64,000 nt of DNA. It comes from Paenibacillus sp. GP183. Lineage in GTDB: Bacteria > Bacillota > Bacilli > Paenibacillales > NBRC-103111. Both the position numbers and the translations under genes were made by a program. Positions 62,839 to 64,000 of the stretch are shown here, in pieces (position 1 is the stretch's first letter; each line of letters opens with the position of its first letter). The DNA lies in assembly GCF_900104695.1 (NCBI RefSeq), contig NZ_FNSW01000001.1, positions 2,170,001-2,234,000 on the forward strand. The letters are read 5' to 3'. Under the pieces are notes generated by a model. That model was not told the origin of the DNA, ran no database searches, and saw only the letters and a program-made list of their open reading frames with translations.

Positions 62839-63567
62839 GTGAATATTCATACTTTTAAAAATGAAAAAGAATTGAACGAGGCTGGTGCCGGAATTATAAC
62901 CGGATTGGTCCAAATGCAGCCGAGCGCCGTGTTGGGCCTAGCCACCGGCGGAACGCCCGTAGGCATATATGAAGAGCTTGTCAAAGCACATAAAAAAGGC
63001 CATGTCAGCTTTAAAAAAGTGACAACCTTCAATCTCGATGAGTATGTCGGCGTACCTGAAAATCATCCGGAGAGCTATCATACTTATATGAAGCAGCATC
63101 TTTTTGATCATATTGATTTGCCCGCTGATCATGCTAATATACCGGACGGAAACGCTGCGAGTCTGGAGGAAGAATGTCTGAGATACAACCGGGAGTTGGA
63201 AAAAGCGAAACAGATCGATCTCCAGCTTTTGGGCATTGGCCATAACGGCCATATCGGCTTCAATGAACCGGATCACTCTTTGGTCAGCGGCACGCATGTA
63301 GTGAAATTGAAGCCGGAAACGCGATCGGCGAATGCTCGATATTTTGCTTCCATTGATGAGGTTCCTACTCATGCGCTTACGATGGGCGTGGGTACAATTC
63401 TAAAAGCCAAAAGCATCTTACTTGTCGTCCGAGGCGCGGATAAAGCGGATATCATCCACCGCGCTCTTACTGGTCCCATTCAAACTGAGCTGCCAGCCAC
63501 ATTACTTCAGACCCATCCCAATCTGGTCGTGCTGCTTGATGCCGATGCAGGGAGGTTGTTTGTATGA
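62839..63567 (+). CDS. nagB: Glucosamine-6-phosphate deaminase
   Basis: A protein of 242 residues. It converts GlcN-6-P to fructose-6-P and ammonia. LGLATGGTPVGIYEELV binds the phosphate. The active-site segment is VTTFNLDEYVGVPENHPESY (catalytic Asp and Glu), and LLGIGHNGHIGFNEP carries the catalytic His. The GTG start at 62839 follows an AAAGGAAAG site. Its stop overlaps the nagA ATG (ATGA). Confidence 0.95.
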   Translation: MNIHTFKNEKELNEAGAGIITGLVQMQPSAVLGLATGGTPVGIYEELVKAHKKGHVSFKKVTTFNLDEYVGVPENHPESYHTYMKQHLFDHIDLPADHANIPDGNAASLEEECLRYNRELEKAKQIDLQLLGIGHNGHIGFNEPDHSLVSGTHVVKLKPETRSANARYFASIDEVPTHALTMGVGTILKAKSILLVVRGADKADIIHRALTGPIQTELPATLLQTHPNLVVLLDADAGRLFV

Positions 63568-64000
63568 GTGAACATTTAAATCAAGTTCGAGAAGCTTCTT
63601 CGCCGGAGGACTTTGTCCTTGTTAACGCCAAGATTGTAACCGAGCAGAATGTGATCGAGCAAGGTGTCATTCGTGTGAGCCAGGGAAGCATCGCTTCCGT
63701 CGAAGAGCAAAGCCATGTCGATCTTGCCCGGATTAGCTCGAATACTCGTCTTATTGATGCAGATGGCGGCTGGGTGCTGCCCGGATTCATTGACGTTCAT
63801 GTTCACGGCGGCAACGGGGCCGACTTCATGGAAGCGAATCCAGAGACGCTGCGGACGATCACCCGCTTCCATGCAGCGGGGGGAACCACTTCGATGCTCG
63901 CCACCACCATGACGGCTCCCCGTCCAGACCTGGACCACGTCATCGCCGAGGTCAGCGACTTTATGAAGGGGCCCATGCCCTATACCCAACTGCTTGGCGT
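63564..64000 (+). CDS. nagA: N-acetylglucosamine-6-phosphate deacetylase, N-terminal part
   Basis: The first 145 residues are visible and the gene leaves the window. WVLPGFIDVHVHGGNGADFM holds the metal-binding H-x-H of amidohydrolases, and AAGGTTSMLATTMTAP follows as in NagA. It removes the acetyl group from GlcNAc-6-P before NagB acts. GGAGG lies 8 bases before the ATG. The nagB stop overlaps the ATG. Confidence 0.93.
   Translation, partial: MSEHLNQVREASSPEDFVLVNAKIVTEQNVIEQGVIRVSQGSIASVEEQSHVDLARISSNTRLIDADGGWVLPGFIDVHVHGGNGADFMEANPETLRTITRFHAAGGTTSMLATTMTAPRPDLDHVIAEVSDFMKGPMPYTQLLG

Noticed and set aside
1-64000. tRNA, rRNA, riboswitch and T-box elements
   Set aside because: I looked for cloverleaf ends, T-box and common riboswitch cores and saw none that I could support. 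A covariance-model scan would decide.

Overview
The window reads as chromosomal DNA of an endospore-forming Firmicute close to Paenibacillus. No 16S gene is present, so this rests on gene content and order. The markers are a Bacillus-type dnaE/accD/accA/pyk block with ytvI, ytrH/ytrI, ytpI and ytoI nearby; citZ-icd-mdh with a PhoP/PhoR pair; five YheC/YheD-type spore ATP-grasp genes; a GerPF-like spore protein; a cydAB oxidase with a CydS-type micro-subunit; and strong GGAGG ribosome binding sites with several GTG/TTG starts.

Layout. (1) 1-4.4 kb: a WYL regulator coupled to a monooxygenase cut by the window edge, a DinB protein, a methyltransferase, a Dabb protein and a sulfite-oxidase-like enzyme. 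(2) 4.4-14.7 kb: a decaying accessory region. It has a 1.74-kb insertion sequence with readable inverted ends and an in-frame stop, a HAD fragment, an orphan superfamily-2 helicase, a frameshifted thioredoxin-reductase-like gene beside an Rrf2 remnant, a 21-bp minisatellite, an MFS exporter, a methyltransferase, a frameshifted serine hydrolase and an Rrf2 regulator. (3) 14.9-17.7 kb: a cyd operon with an FNR/Rex-like site, a 32-codon leader ORF, cydA, cydB and cydS. (4) 17.7-19.9 kb: a sugar-type oxidoreductase divergent from an AraC regulator. (5) 19.9-33.1 kb: phoP/phoR, class I fumarase, a YfbR-type nucleotidase, mdh-icd-citZ, and convergent ppx and ppk. (6) 33.3-43.1 kb: ytvI, pyk-accA-accD, dnaE, ytrH-ytrI. 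(7) 43.1-45.6 kb: a non-syntenic insert with a catalytic-domain-less IS1595-like protein, a 7-bp repeat, a ComQ-like prenyl synthase and a divergent 51-residue ORF. (8) 45.7-52.3 kb: ytpI, ytoI, a metallophosphoesterase, an acyltransferase, chrA and a lipoprotein phosphoesterase. (9) 52.4-59.4 kb: five consecutive YheC/YheD genes, gerPF-like and a small hydrophilic protein. (10) 59.4-64 kb: a chimeric rhamnose-pathway relic, a HAD hydrolase, and an RpiR-nagB-nagA operon running off the window.

How the genes work together. The core half supplies the citrate-to-malate part of the TCA cycle, pyruvate kinase feeding acetyl-CoA carboxylase, the replicative polymerase, low-oxygen respiration, phosphate sensing and polyphosphate turnover. 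The YheC/D array, ytrHI, ytvI and gerPF-like genes point to spore formation. GlcNAc use is encoded at the right edge.

Most notable: the rhaEW/rhaR deletion chimera, the ComQ-like locus with a 6-4-6 dyad resembling a ComA box, the five-gene ATP-grasp array, the cyd leader ORF with a regulator site near -41.5, and the cluster of broken genes and repeats at 4.4-14.7 kb. No complete new defence system or CRISPR array was seen.
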